NCBI RefSeq assembly: GCF_949987515.2 | Contig: NC_082694.2 | Location: forward strand, 70,120,080-70,184,079 | Direction: 5' to 3' | DNA length: 64,000 nt | Origin: Delphinus delphis | Taxonomy: Eukaryota > Chordata > Mammalia > Artiodactyla > Delphinidae | Translations under genes and position numbers: made by a program | Notes under the pieces: model-generated | What the model was told of the DNA's origin: nothing | Seen by the model: the letters and a program-made list of their open reading frames with translations, nothing else | The model's database searches: none | Shown: one piece after another, positions 46,471 to 56,559 of the stretch | How the letters are laid out: each line of letters starts with the position of its first letter | How positions within the stretch are numbered: the stretch's first letter is position 1

Positions 46471-47886
46471 TACCTGACCCACCCAGATACAGCTAAAAGT
46501 GGAATATTAAAAGTAAACATAGTGGTAGGAATTGCTAACCCACAGGCAGAGAACAAGTTCTAAGTTTCGTGAAATTTATGACAGGTCTAGAGAGCAGTAT
46601 GACACTCAGGAAATAATGATTACAATGACCCCCTCCCCCCAAAAAAGGGAGTAAAATCAAAACGTAGTTTAAATGATCACTTGCCCAATTTAAATTCAGT
46701 AAAATTTGTTTTATGAGAATGAATTAAGTAGCTGACAAATATTTATCACAAGAAATCCAAATCAACGATTCCAAATGCTATAAACTGTTTGAAATCAGCT
46801 TAATTGTGACAACTACCAGAGTTCAAAGACTACAGTTGCTTTTTTAAAAACTCATCTTAGTATAAAACTAGTTACACTTAAAAATGGGTTTCATTGCACT
46901 GCCCCAACGCTGTGTTCTGGGCCCCAAGTGACAGAGACAACTATGTGTCCTTTAAGATATTTATTGTGTGGGGGGGAAAAAACGGATTTCGCATACAACC
47001 CATTTAACACAATTCGTGTTAATGCACTAAATTGTCTCAGCAGAGTCAAATGGGACTTTCCTAGAGCGTTCCCTTTTCTTTTCCTAAACGGGAAACCGAT
47101 TTAAAAGGTCAATCTTTAGCTCTTATTTTCACACTAAATAATTCTGAAACATGAGGTGAAAAGTACATTAGAAGTCCCAAGGCTAGGACTGGCAAGACAC
47201 TTCCCTGTAAATTCTAGCGTAAACAGAAGGGAGAACTTCATTTTTTCGGGTTCGAGGACAGACGCTGATCGTCTCCATTAGATTACTGCTTCTGTTGATG
47301 TCTCGAACAGCTCTGTGAGCAAACATGCCAGAGAGTCCCACCCCAAGCACGAAGAGCCTCCGATTGTTTGACACATCAATGGATTAGTCAACGCCGAGCA
47401 ACTCACTTTTCCCTTCTAATTTGCCTTAATTATTCGTCACACAAATCCTCAAGTTTACTTTAAGACCATATGGAATCTTCTTTGCCCTGAAGTATGAATC
47501 CAGGCCTTTACCAAATGACTCCTAGTGCTTCAGTCCCAACCACCAAAATAAATCCCTTACAAATATCGTACAGCTAGTAACGCCACACAAACATGGAAAA
47601 AGCCAATCCAGACGCTTAAAGAAATAGGATTCTGGAACGCTGTTAATGCTGCATATTTTGTAACAGCAGGCACCAAGCAGAGTGAGAGACTTGAAAGCAA
47701 AAGACCGGATGCAAAGCTTGGGAAGACCCCGCCCCAGAAAGCTCGATGCCGATTCAAACAGTAACTTGGGTCTGTCGCCTGGAATCAGAATCACTGAAAC
47801 AAAGGCGTATATTACTGGAAGCAAGATGTCTGGAATAAAAGAAACGGTTTGCAGATGCAGAGACCGCACACCACCCTCCCACAGGT
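46471..47886. other. RAB10: Repeat-free proximal part of RAB10 intron 1
   Basis: About 1.4 kb next to the exon 1 donor with no transposable element that I recognise, in contrast to the rest of the intron. It contains no supported gene; small open frames at 47183-47374 and 47522-47869 lack any recognisable domain. Confidence 0.5.
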
Positions 47887-47891
47887 CTTAC

Positions 47892-48018
47892 CTATGGTGG
47901 AAATAAAGGTGGTATTGAAGGCATCATCCGAAAAACGAAAAAGGACGCAGGTCTTCCCCACTCCCGAGTCCCCTATCAGGAGCAGCTTGAAAAGCAGGTC
48001 GTACGTCTTCTTCGCCAT
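47892..48018 (-). CDS. RAB10: RAB10 coding exon 1 (residues 1-42 plus first base of codon 43)
   Basis: N-terminal part of the small GTPase Rab10, which cycles between GDP and GTP on vesicle membranes and acts in exocytosis, GLUT4 vesicle delivery, ER dynamics and ciliogenesis. The translation begins [20 protein letters not shown] and matches mammalian Rab10 as I know it. The P-loop GDSGVGKT is at residues 16-23, with Lys22 and Thr23 as the phosphate and Mg contacts. The switch I threonine is Thr41, just before the exon end. The start is the first ATG after an in-frame TGA at 48073-48075. An in-frame GTG at 48031-48033 is not credible as the start. The exon ends ACC ATA G and is followed by a canonical donor GTAAG (47887-47891). 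The split Gly43 codon joins exon 2 in frame (G + GA). The Rab5-like alternatives differ in this segment, so the assignment is firm. Confidence 0.97.
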
Positions 48019-48468
48019 TGGGAGGAGCGGCACAGGCTCTCGCCGCCGGCGGCCCCAAGGGATCGGTCCCTCTCACTACGGCCAACTCCTCCTCTCTCGG
48101 GCGTTCTCAGGCCGGAGGACCGGGAAAGCGTGGGAAAAAGGAGGGCTCGAGAGGGCGCGGGCGACCTAGGAACAGCCTCGTCGAGGAAGCCCCGACGGTG
48201 GAAGCGTCCGGTGCCTCCGAGGGCGGCGACCGCGGCTCCGCAGCCTCTCCCAGCCGCTCCGCCCGGTTCCGGGGAGTCGGTCGGGACAAAATGGCCTCCC
48301 CTCCCCCCTCAGGGCTGCTCGGCCGGGACGCTCCCACGGGCGAGCAAGCAAGCTCGGCCGTCGAGGGAGAGCGGCGGGCGTGAAGACAGTATCCCTCGCG
48401 AGCAGCCGCTCCGCGCTAGGACGCGGCGATGGCAGCGAAGGAGGACCCGGAGCCGACGAGCTCAGCTA
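48019..48468 (-). promoter_or_regulatory. RAB10: RAB10 5' leader and core promoter, free of upstream AUG
   Basis: The GC-rich stretch upstream of the RAB10 start contains no ATG on the minus strand for 450 bases; the first CAT on the plus strand is at 48469. The transcription start cannot be placed from sequence alone, but no TATA box is evident and the composition fits a dispersed CpG-island promoter. The start codon context is CTCCCAATGG, with G at +4 but C at -3. With no upstream AUG, scanning ribosomes should still reach it. Confidence 0.7.
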
Positions 48469-48608
48469 CATAGCCACAGGAAGCCGAGCCGCCCCGGCCA
48501 GAGCCACCTTTTCCCCGTGCCCTCTCACGCCGGCGTGCGCGCTGCCTGAGACGCACGCAAGGACGTACGCCCGCCCTCCCCTCGCGCCCTCGCCCTGCGG
48601 GCCGCCTC

Positions 48609-48620
48609 TGCGCACGCGCA
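48609..48620. promoter_or_regulatory. NRF1-type site
   Basis: TGCGCACGCGCA matches the palindromic NRF1 consensus YGCGCAYGCGCR at every position. It lies about 590 bp upstream of the RAB10 start codon inside the CpG island. NRF1 sites are common in promoters of housekeeping genes. Occupancy is inferred, not shown. Confidence 0.6.
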
Positions 48621-48632
48621 CCAGAGGGCGTG
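48618..48632 (+). promoter_or_regulatory. CTCF-like core overlapping the NRF1-type site
   Basis: GCACCAGAGGGCGTG resembles the CTCF core CCACYAGRKGGCRS, with the first base mismatched. It shares its first three bases with the NRF1-type palindrome. A motif scan with a position weight matrix would settle the score. Confidence 0.4.
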
Positions 48633-48808
48633 GGGGCCCGCGGGGGCGCCGAGTGGAGCGTTAGGTCTCCGAGCCTCAGTCTAAGCCCCGACGGAGACTA
48701 GAGAGGGGAGGGACGAGAGAGGGCGAGGCCGCGGGCGCGCTCCCTGCGGCCGTCTGATAGGGTGCGCAGCGTTACGAGCACGCCCCGCGGGGGGGCGCTG
48801 CCTAGTGA

Positions 48809-48834
48809 CTGCGCAGGCGCGGCATGCTGGAGTA
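48809..48834. promoter_or_regulatory. Second NRF1-like site with partial ZNF143-like motif
   Basis: CTGCGCAGGCGCGGCATGCT is an imperfect NRF1 palindrome running into GGCATGCTGG-AGTAG. The latter looks like a shortened reverse complement of the ZNF143 site (ACTACAATTCCCAGCATGCC). Both are proposals by eye. It marks the upstream edge of the CpG island. Confidence 0.35.
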
Positions 48835-48840
48835 GCCCTT

Positions 48841-49319
48841 TGACATCCACCGTTTTCCTCCTCAGGTCGCTCACCAGGCTCAGCTGAGGATGCTTCGGGC
48901 CGCGTTTGGCGCGTGTGTTTCGCTGAGAGTCTTGGCGCAGCCAAGAGCTTGGGTCGCCATGTGTTCCTGTGTAGCTGTAGCCGTAAATGTGAGAAAAAGT
49001 AGCGCCCTGGGTCATTTAATAGCCTCTTTGCTAAAATGAGGCGCATCCTGTGTGCCCTCTCTCGTGGCTAGTCGGGGCGGGGGAAACATTAAGCTCCGTC
49101 CCGGTTTACTTAAGGAACCAGAGTTGGCGTTCAAGAGAGCAGGAGTTTGAAATGGGAAAAACTGGCCACGCTGCTCAGTTGGGATGATGTAATCTGCCCT
49201 CCAGGGCGAGGAGTAGAGGGCCGAGGAACACTTGGGTGCAGGGCCAACCTCCCCACCAAGTGGAAGCGCCGGTGCTGTGCTCTACGTGGAGAACCGGCTC
49301 CAGAACTTGGACACTTTTT
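48841..49319. other. Upstream flank of the CpG island
   Basis: Moderately GC-rich sequence with no recognised repeat, exon or RNA gene. Confidence 0.4.
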
Positions 49320-49701
49320 TTTTATTAATTAATTTTTTTATTATTTATTTTTATTTTTGGCTGCGTTGGGTCTTCGTTGCTGCACGCGGGCTTTCTCTAG
49401 TTGCGGCGAGCTGGGTCTACTCTTCGTTGCGGTGCACGGGCTTCTCTTTGCGGTGGCTTCTCTTGTTGCAGAACACAGGCTTTAGGCGCCTGGGCTTCAG
49501 TAGTTGTAGCACTCGGTCTCAGTAGTTGTAGCACGCGGCCTCAGTAGTTGTGGCTCGCGGGCTCTAGAGCGCAGGCTCTGTAGTTGTGGCACACAGGCTT
49601 AGTTGCCCCGCGGCATGTGGGATCTTCCCAGACCTGGGCTCGAACCCGTGTCCCCTGCATTGGCAGGCAGAGTCTTAACTACTGTGCCAGCGGGGAAGCC
49701 C
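49320..49701 (-). repeat. CHR-type SINE, long form (L)
   Basis: Reverse L form with tandem TCAGTAGTTGTAGCACGCGG units. TSD CTTGGACACTTTT / CTTGGCCACCCTTTT. It is the first repeat upstream of the RAB10 promoter. Confidence 0.92.
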
Positions 49702-50089
49702 TTGGCCACCCTTTTGCAATAGGGAGAGCCCAATAGCACCATGCTGAGGAAGCGGGGCCCCTCCCTGCCGCCAGAATCGAACCATCAATGTACCAAATTG
49801 AGAGATAGTGAAGCCAGCCCCAACCCCGCTGTCTTTTCCTTGCACTTTCTTTTCATATGCCTAGCACTCTTCCTTCCCTCTCTTTCCATCAGTCTCAGGT
49901 ATACCTTCCCTATCTTCTTCCTTTCTGTAGTTTAAATGTTCATACTCCTGCCCTACCTTTCTTAGTGTGTGTCATGGCTCCGAAGCACACCTAGGATGTG
50001 ATGGCAGAGTAGTTGAAGCTGGTGGGCTGGTTCAGCCCGATACAGGAGAAAACCCTGAGACATCTGGAAAGCAAGAAACAGGGATTGGG
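49702..50089. other. Intergenic sequence without recognised feature
   Basis: Nothing named. Confidence 0.4.
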
Positions 50090-50306
50090 GCTTCCCTGGT
50101 AGCGCAGTGGTTGAGAGTCCGCCTGCTGATGCTGGGGAAGCGGGTTCGTGCCCCGGGCCGGAAAGATCCCACATGCCGCAGAGCGGCTGGGTCCGTGAGC
50201 CATGGCCGCTGAGCCTGCGCGTCCGGAGCCTATGCTCGGCAACGGGAGAGGCCACAGCAGTGAGAGGACCGCGTACCGCAAAAAAAAAAAAAAAAAAAAA
50301 AAAAAA
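50090..50306 (+). repeat. CHR-type SINE, short poly(A) form (S)
   Basis: Full S form with a tail of about 27 A. TSD CAGGGATTGG before and after. Confidence 0.95.
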
Positions 50307-51029
50307 GCAACAGGGATTGGGAAAGAAGTAAAAACTGCATTTTTACACCCCACCACCACCAAAATGTTTGTGTATTTAATATGTAATTAAAATTAGTCTT
50401 TAGGCAGTAGGGTAATCGTATTTCAGTCTCCCATTCTTTGAAGACTTGTCTTACATTCTTCTTTTCCAACTACCCCTAAAGCTTCGTTCGTTTCTGAAGA
50501 TGCCTGTCTTCTCTAATCTCACTCTCCGTTCTGTTTCTGGAATTGCTCTTGTCATTTAAACCTTATTCTCTATGAATCATTCTTTCTCCAATTGGGAATG
50601 TCTTATTAGGAATAATGCCACAATTCTAAAATAGCCTAGCCATGCACATCACAAAATGAGCTATGATCAGTGCCTCACAGGTTTGTCATCAATTCAGAGT
50701 CATAACATTCAGGAAAATCATCAGTATTAATGTGATTCTTCCTTTCAAAAGAACTACAATTAACTCAAGCCCCAATGTTGTGAAGCATTTTAGAAAGTTA
50801 TGATTTTTAAACATAGAAAGCCTAATTAGTTCCACTACATAAATGTTGGGGACAGTGGGCAACTAAAAATGAAAAATAATTTTTTTTAAATTTCTTTGTT
50901 TATCCCAGTTGTTTCCAACAGTTTTATCAGTTAGAGCCTTTTCTCCATGCACTCAATATTCTGGAACTTTAGTAATTAATTATACTATTAATGAAGTTTA
51001 TTTAGTATTGTATCAGGATCCTAGAAGTT
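50307..51029. other. Intergenic sequence without recognised feature
   Basis: Nothing named. Confidence 0.4.
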
Positions 51030-51150
51030 TAGAGCTGTAATATCTTTAAGTCATAATTCAACTCCTGCACGTAATTTACAGATGAGTCTAAGGCTCAGGG
51101 AGGTTAGGGACTTGCCAGAGGTCACACTGGCAGTGGCAGAGCCGGCCACT
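51030..51150 (-). repeat. MIR-type relic
   Basis: TTTACAGATGAGTCTAAGGC, TCAGGGAGGTTAGGGACTTG and CAGAGGTCACACTGGCAGTG fit the reverse MIR core. Confidence 0.7.
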
Positions 51151-51500
51151 ACATGCGCAAGGGAGAAGGGAAGAACACCTCTACAGGACATCATACTGCA
51201 AGAAGGCGAGAATTGGAAGGCTCAGTAAGTACTTAATGTTTGGCTTCCCTAAAATTAATTAAAGGTTTTGCTGCAGTGAGGCCTAAACCTCAAGCCCTGT
51301 CTACCACTGAAGGCCACTAGAGTGATCAGGCATGATCTCTGACTCTAGAAAATAAGAATAAAATGGGAGTCCATGTAGGCCTAAAGGTATACCTAGAGTT
51401 GCGAAGTAATATTTGATAATAATTGAAACAGTGAAAGAAAATGCCAATTTAGTAGTAGTAGCTTGGAGCTTATACCTGCTTTTAAAATTGCTCTGTACAG
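51151..51500. other. Intergenic sequence without recognised feature
   Basis: Nothing named; its last 15 bases are the 5' TSD of the next SINE. Confidence 0.4.
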
Positions 51501-51699
51501 GGCTTCCTTGGTGGCGTAGTGGTTGAGAGTCCGCCTGCCGATGCAGGGGACGCGAGTTCGTGCCCCGGTCTGGGAAGATCCTACATGCCGCAGAGCAGCT
51601 AGGCCCGTGAGCCATGGCTGCTGGGCCTGTGCGTCCAGAGCCTGTGTTCACAATGGGAGAGGCCACAACAGTGAGAGACCCGCATACCGCAAAAAAAAG
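51501..51699 (+). repeat. CHR-type SINE, short poly(A) form (S)
   Basis: S form with several substitutions and a short A tail. Exact 15-bp TSD AATTGCTCTGTACAG (51486-51500 and 51700-51714). Confidence 0.96.
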
Positions 51700-51714
51700 A
51701 ATTGCTCTGTACAG

Positions 51715-52016
51715 AATCTAGTCCAAATATGTGCAAAGCCAAGAAAGAAAAGAAGGTATATTTATATGTTCATACCAGTAATTAAGGTATTGTCTCTGTA
51801 TTTTTCTAGAAAGTGCACAGCTGGCCAGTTCATGGTTCCAGTCTTCAGCTTCAACTTTCAGGACCTGCCTCTACAACATGTAAGAAATCCCTGCGTGAAA
51901 AGATAGTGACTCAGGATTGTCTTTATCATTCTTCCCACATGTATTTCCCAGTCTCTCTCCCTGATTTCTTCCTCTTTAATCTCTCTGCCCCTTGCTCTCT
52001 CTGTTATTGTTAAGAG
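51715..52016. other. Intergenic sequence without recognised feature
   Basis: Nothing named. Confidence 0.4.
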
Positions 52017-52028
52017 TGAAGTCTTCCC

Positions 52029-52384
52029 AGGGACTTCCTGGTGGCACAGTTGTTAAGAATCTGCCTGCCAATGCAGGGGACACGGGTTTGATCCCTGGTC
52101 CGGGAAGATCCCATATGCTGCGGAACAACTAAGCCCGTGTGCCACAACTACTGAGCCTGTGCTCTAGAGCCCATGAGCCACAACTACTGAGCCCGCGTGC
52201 CATGACTACTGAAGCCCGCGCATCTACAGCCTGTGCTACACAACAAGAGAAGCCACTGCAATGAGAAGCCCGCGCACCGCAACAAAGAGTAGCCCCTGCT
52301 CGCCGCAACTAGAGAAAGCCCGCGTGCAGCAACGAAGACCCAACGTAGCCGAAAATTAATTAATTAATTAAAAAAAAAAAAAAA
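52029..52384 (+). repeat. CHR-type SINE, long form (L)
   Basis: L form with tail TTAATTAATTAATT(A)n. Exact TSD TGAAGTCTTCCC (52017-52028 and 52385-52396). Confidence 0.95.
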
Positions 52385-52399
52385 TGAAGTCTTCCCTTG

Positions 52400-53380
52400 A
52401 ATGGCAGCCCCACTGCTAAGTCATCACATTGCTGTAAAACCTACCCCTCCAGTTCCTGGGACTTTGCCTATTTACTACTGCCTAGTTCCTGTGTTCACAC
52501 TCTCATTCTTCCCCAGGGCCTTCTTAGAGGAAGGTCTTTGTTTGACCTTCCTGATGCTAAGTACTGATTGCCCAGAGGCTACCACTGTTCTTATCACCAT
52601 AGCCTGCCAATATTCTGCTCTGCCTTCATATCTTGATTTAGTCCTACCTCCTGTTAGAGAATTACTGCCCCATGAGCCTTCCCCAGCACATTGGATGTGT
52701 TTGTTGTAGTCTGCAGGAATATCTCAGTTCTGAAATGCTGGCCTCCTCACCTGGCACTTAAGGAGCGCCAGGCCCTAGCCAACAAACTTTATTTCCTACC
52801 CTATCTATCTTCCACATACTAGTCTCTAGACAGGCTGAACTACTCATCTTTCTCACAGTTACTCTGTATCTTCTTGATTTCATGCTTAGTTTACTGTGGT
52901 TCTCTCCATGCAAAGTGCACACCGCTGCTCATCCCACCCACATCCCTTCAACTTAAATGTCCTCACCATAGCCTGTCTTCCACAGCACACTCTCTAAGAA
53001 GGAACTTGTTCCACCTTTGAACTCCCTAGCACTAAAAAATCAAGTATGTTTCCTCCTTTTCATTTCCACAAATAATACATATTTACTTTTAGAAACTTAA
53101 AACCTGCAGATAAGCAAAACAAAAATTTTAATTCTTAAAAATTCTACCCCAGAGATAACGACTATTAGCATTTTGGTGAATAGCTACGTGGATATTCTTC
53201 TTCCCACAACTCTTTATTTAGACATTTCTTATGACACATTTTCTACATTTTCTGAAAGACATTTATGTACATATCGTATTTTCTCAAACTGGAATATCCT
53301 TGAGGGCTGTGACTATTGCATACATCACTTTGCACAGTGCCTTGAATATATCAGAACATCAAAACATGTTTAGTGAAGGA
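52400..53380 (+). repeat. Probable L2 LINE relic
   Basis: Pyrimidine-rich text resembling forward L2, with an end GAGGGCTGTGACTATTGCAT, GCACAGTGCCTTGAATATAT. The left half is weakly supported. Confidence 0.45.
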
Positions 53381-53619
53381 AAAAGCAAATGAAATTCAGA
53401 GATAGATTCACTTTTTTTTTTTTTTTCCTGGAAAACAGTACTAATTTGGAGAAACTTTCAAAATGCTGGGAGTGGGGAGGGATTGAAAATTCAAGAGAAG
53501 TGAATGGGAAGATAATACCTTTGGAGCAATATTTTATTAATTTTAGAAAATACATGAAGAACTCACCTAACTCCATTTTAGAGTTTATTTCTATGAACAA
53601 GAAATACTGTTAGTACTAA

Positions 53620-54210
53620 TGGAGCAACTGTGATATAGTGGAATGAACACTTAACTTGGAATCAGAGAACATAGACTCAAGAACCAACTGTGTGGGCTTC
53701 CCTAGTGGCCCAGTGGTTAAGAATCCGCCTGCCAATGCAGGGGACACGGGTTCGAGCCCTGGTCCAGAAGGATCCCACATTCCGCAGAGCAACTGGGCCC
53801 ATGCGCCACAAATACTGAGCCTGCGCTCTAGAGCCCGCAAGCCACAAATACTGAGTCTGCGAACCACAACTACTGAAGCCCACGCGTCTGGAGTCCGTGC
53901 TCCCAGCAAGAGAAGCCACCGCAATGGGAAGCCCGTGCACCACAACAAAGAGTAGCCTCCGCTCGCCGCAACTAGAGAAAGCCGGAGTGCAGCAGCAAAG
54001 ATGCAACACAGCCAAAAATAAATAAAAATTAAAAAAAAAACCAATTGTGCTGCTGTCTAGCTCTGTGATTCATTTAACCTCACTAAGCCTCATACATCAA
54101 AAGAATATAGTACCTCATGAGACTGTTTTAAAAATTAAATCAGATAATGCAAGTAAATGTACTTTTTATACTGTAAAACACTATGCAAATATAAATGATT
54201 ACTATTATTA
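53620..54210 (+). repeat. MIR relic split by an L-form SINE
   Basis: Left part TAGTGGAATGAACACTTAAC, TTGGAATCAGAGAACATAGA. Right part CTAGCTCTGTGATTCATTTA, ACCTCACTAAGCCTCATACA. Consistent with a forward MIR once the SINE is removed. Confidence 0.8.
53694..54038 (+). repeat. CHR-type SINE, long form (L)
   Basis: L form with tail AAATAAAAATT(A)n. TSD AACCAACTGTG / AACCAATTGTG. Confidence 0.94.
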
Positions 54211-54567
54211 CTAAGAGATAAGAGCAATGAATTGCACCATAAGGAAAAAGAAAGCAGAAAATTACAAGTAAATTTAGAATACTTATAAATGATCAAAGCA
54301 ACAAGCCATCCTGGACAAAACATGGTGCCAAAGGAAGTTGAACCAAGAACAGGAATAGGTCAGAAGGAGAATGAAATATTAAAACAGGGAGAAACAAGAA
54401 TTGGAACTGACAAGCTGTGAAGATTTAATGGAATCATCAAAAGGAGACCAAAAGAAAGAAATACAATGGCTGAAGGCAGCAGACAACTGCCCCCTAAAAA
54501 AAAAACTTCCCACCATCAACTCCAGCGGATGAATCTCTATTCACTTCTGTTGGAGCAATTGGTCCAG
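54211..54567. other. Intergenic sequence without recognised feature
   Basis: Purine-rich; nothing named. Confidence 0.4.
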
Positions 54568-54780
54568 CACAGTGGTTATAAACATGGGCCTTGAGTTGGC
54601 TGGACCTAAGATTCTATATCTGTCACTTTGTTAGAGACCTTGGGTAAGTTACTTAACCTCTCTAAACCTGTTTCCTCATCTGTAAAGTAGGAACAAGATA
54701 AAAACTACTATAGGGTTGAGTGAGGATGAAATAAGACATAATGTTTGGCCTTTAGTTAATGTTCAGAAATGTTATTACCA
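54568..54780 (+). repeat. MIR relic
   Basis: Full-length-like forward MIR: CAGTGGTTATAAACATGGGC, GTTACTTAACCTCTCTAAAC, CATCTGTAAAGTAGGAACAA. Confidence 0.85.
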
Positions 54781-55700
54781 CCACAAGAACTGAGAAAACT
54801 TTTGCTGTTTGGGGATCATTGGCTTGCTGAAAAAAGCAAATCTAGAGGGACATAAGTTAAAAAAAAATCTCATAGTTTTGAGACAAGTAATGCATTCTGT
54901 TAATCTATAGGGATCTCCTAGAAGGAGATCCGTCTTTGCAGCTCTATGCCTCTTCTAAAAGTGACTATCGGTCAAGCAGGAGCCCTAACCACACTAGGAA
55001 CTGTATGTTTACATTTACATATTAAAATGTAAATATGTAAGTTAATCTCTTTTTTTAATATCTAAAGGAAAACCAAAGAATCATCTAAGGCAAAGGATGA
55101 TTATTTGCTAATAATTGGCTATTCAACTATATATTAAAGTAATAACTGCTCATTCATTTTTTACTTAGAAAATGGAGAGCACCAAGAAATGAACAAACAT
55201 AGTGGTTCTCTTTTAACATGAAGAGGTGCATAGTAAACCCCCAGATGGATCAATACAAAAGAGGGCTATAAGGCACACTTCCGCTGTCAAAGGAAAACTG
55301 GGGTATTTATTGTAGCAGCGGTCAGAGCTCTGAAGAGCAAAAAAGGCTTTAGGTAAACTGAGAGAGAGAAAAGGGCAGAGAGCACAGGTTTTGGCAACTT
55401 GACATGCCTGAGACGATTGGAAAAAACCCTAGAAGCCACTAAAAGTTAGGGCAGAATAGAGTTGGAGAAAAAAAGCACTTCCTAAAGGCAGAACCCAGGG
55501 GAGCATTGGCAAAGTGAGGAAAGAGGTCTGCTCAAGGAAAGACTTGGAACCCCAATGGAACAGAAACTTAGATATCTCTCCAGAAAACTGTATCTCAAGC
55601 ATCAAGACCTAGAGGATTCATCAGACTTAAAAAGACAATGACAAGAGGGGAATGCTTTAACCCTTTGCCAAGACAAGAAGTATGAAGCTACACTTAACAT
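54781..55700. other. Intergenic sequence without recognised feature
   Basis: About 0.9 kb with no signature recognised. Confidence 0.4.
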
Positions 55701-56260
55701 AAATTCGTAGACTCATGGCACGGTATAATGGAGTCACAATGATCTGATTTTTTTTTTTTTTTTTTTTGGCTGTGTTGGGTCTTCATTGCTGCACACGGGC
55801 TTTCTCTAGTTGCGGCGAGCAGGGGCTACTCTTCGTTGCGGTGCACGGGCTTCTCATTGAGGTGGCTTCTCTTGTTGCGGATCACGAGCTCTAGGCACGT
55901 GGACTTCAGTAGTTGTGGCACACAGGCTCAGTAGTCGTGGCACACAGGCTTAGTTGCTCCACAGCATGTGGGATCTTCCCGGGCCAGGGCTTGAACCCAT
56001 GTCCCCTGCATTGGCAAGTGGACTCTTAACCACTGCACCACCACGGAAGTCCCCACAGTGATCTGATCTTGAATCGTTGTTCCATCTCATTTTAGCTGGG
56101 TCATCTTAGACCATTTCTTAGCATTCCGAACGTCAGTTTCCTCATCTGGAAACTGAGGTTATCAGTAGCTGTGAAATTCAAGCTATTGTAAAGATTAAAC
56201 TAATCTATGCAAAGAACCTGGCAGGAGAACAAGTGGTTCATTAAACACTAATTCTCTTCC
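55701..56260 (+). repeat. MIR relic split by an L-form SINE
   Basis: Left part ATGGCACGGTATAATGGAGT. Right part TTTTAGCTGGGTCATCTTAG, CAGTTTCCTCATCTGGAAAC. Confidence 0.78.
55749..56053 (-). repeat. CHR-type SINE, long form (L)
   Basis: Reverse L form, T tract 55749 on. TSD CACAATGATCTGAT / CACAGTGATCTGAT. Confidence 0.94.
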
Positions 56261-56269
56261 CCCATAAGA

Positions 56270-56365
56270 TGTAAACCATCTAAGGAAGCACTGTTGTATC
56301 TCCTATAATACCCAGCCCAGTATCTTGCATGTAATAGGGGCTCAATGAATATTAATTAGGTTGAA
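56270..56365 (+). repeat. L2 3'-end fragment
   Basis: CTCCTATAATACCCAGCCCA, GTATCTTGCATGTAATAGGG, then CTCAATGAATATTAATTAGG. Confidence 0.6.
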
Positions 56366-56559
56366 TTGTGTCTGCATTAGAAAAAAGTTTGGAAGTCATC
56401 TAAACTGATTTCTGCTCTGTGAAGAAATGCCGAAACCAACGTATGGCCTGTCCAGCCTCTGTGTGCACACTGCCAGTGAGCTGCTGATGCCAAGAAGGCT
56501 GATTGCAGGGCTGATTGCTGTTTGCAGGGCTGGATATTTCTGACGGAAGAGTGCACTGA

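Larger units (their letters stand above)
2108..47891 (-). other. RAB10: RAB10 intron 1 (45,784 bp)
   Basis: The intron runs from donor GTAAG after exon 1 to acceptor TAG before exon 2. It is filled with old LINE, MIR and DNA-transposon relics and about 30 CHR-type SINEs in both orientations. I see no coding exon, RNA gene or retrocopy inside it. Long first introns often hold enhancers; the stretches listed separately as lacking recognised repeats are where to look. Confidence 0.9.
47900..48840. promoter_or_regulatory. CpG island over RAB10 exon 1 and promoter
   Basis: A block of about 0.9 kb with very high G+C and dense CpG, against the AT-rich surroundings. It covers exon 1, the leader and about 400 bp further upstream, and contains no recognisable transposable element. 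This is the usual architecture of a ubiquitously expressed, TATA-less mammalian promoter. G+C and CpG observed/expected were judged by eye, not computed. Confidence 0.9.

Noticed and set aside
47812..48033. RAB10 start placed at an in-frame GTG five codons upstream
   Set aside because: Mammalian Rab10 begins MAKKTYDLL, and the ATG at 48018 is the first AUG after an in-frame stop.
48130..48549. Plus-strand frames of 121-139 codons over the RAB10 CpG island
   Set aside because: GC-rich DNA has few stop codons. The frames are Arg/Pro/Ser-rich, antisense to the RAB10 leader and without known domains.
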